In this document: positions 6,929 to 6,954 of the stretch, in pieces | Layout: each line of letters starts with the position of its first letter | Numbering within the stretch: the stretch's first letter is position 1 | NCBI GenBank assembly: GCA_016302215.1 | Contig: JAEDNZ010000100.1 | Span: forward strand, 1-6,954 | DNA from: Muribaculaceae bacterium | Lineage (GTDB): Bacteria > Bacteroidota > Bacteroidia > Bacteroidales > Muribaculaceae | Direction of reading: 5' to 3' | Length of the DNA stretch: 6,954 nucleotides | Notes under the pieces: model-generated | What the model saw: the letters and a program-made list of their open reading frames with translations, nothing else | Database searches by the model: none | Told to the model about the DNA's origin: nothing | Translations under genes and position numbers: made by a program

Positions 6929-6954
6929 ATGAAGAAATTACTACTTTCAGCGCT
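6929..6954 (+). CDS. Start of a rightward gene, probably exported (only first codons present)
   Basis: ATG at 6929 opens a frame reading MKKLLLSA, with a ninth partial codon (CT) that is probably Leu, before the window ends. The two lysines followed by a hydrophobic run look like the beginning of a Sec signal peptide or lipoprotein signal. Support comes from the A/C-rich leader and the -7 promoter box about 64 bases upstream. The gene is divergent from the helicase cluster. Nothing can be said about function. Confidence 0.6.

Overview
The window looks like a piece of Bacteroidota chromosome, most likely Bacteroidales. Three things point that way. Both intergenic promoter candidates match the Bacteroides-type -7 consensus TAnnTTTG. 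The gene starts lack Shine-Dalgarno sequences and instead have A/C-rich leaders. The protein set is typical of the group: a secreted C69 dipeptidase, a RecB/AddA-like helicase-nuclease and a Bacteroidota-style PrmA. The coding DNA is fairly GC-rich, which would suit a gut lineage such as Muribaculaceae, but the family assignment is a guess.

Layout: almost the whole window is one leftward (minus-strand) gene cluster, read from right to left. A promoter candidate (6643-6674) lies immediately before a 1139-residue UvrD-type helicase with a C-terminal PD-(D/E)XK nuclease (6633 to 3214). After a 40-base gap comes a secreted C69-family dipeptidase (3173 to 1536). After a 52-base gap comes ribosomal protein L11 methyltransferase PrmA (1483 to 629). 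The PrmA stop overlaps by four bases the start of a secreted, probably outer-membrane beta-barrel protein (632 leftwards), which runs off the left edge. No terminator-like hairpin or clear internal promoter was seen in the short gaps, so co-transcription is plausible.

To the right of the helicase is a divergent intergenic region of about 295 bases (6634-6928). It contains the leftward promoter, a 45-base array of five degenerate 9-base repeats just upstream of that promoter, an AT-rich stretch, and a rightward promoter candidate. The rightward promoter serves a gene of which only the first nine codons are present (6929 onward).

The four leftward genes do not form an obvious pathway. They cover DNA break repair, periplasmic peptide hydrolysis, ribosomal protein methylation and an envelope protein, and look like a housekeeping neighbourhood. 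I found no defence island, mobile element, CRISPR array or RNA gene. The points most worth checking are the 9-base repeat array, the nearly leaderless start of the helicase gene, a 7-base motif shared by the two intercistronic gaps, and the absence of an adjacent AddB/RecC-type partner.
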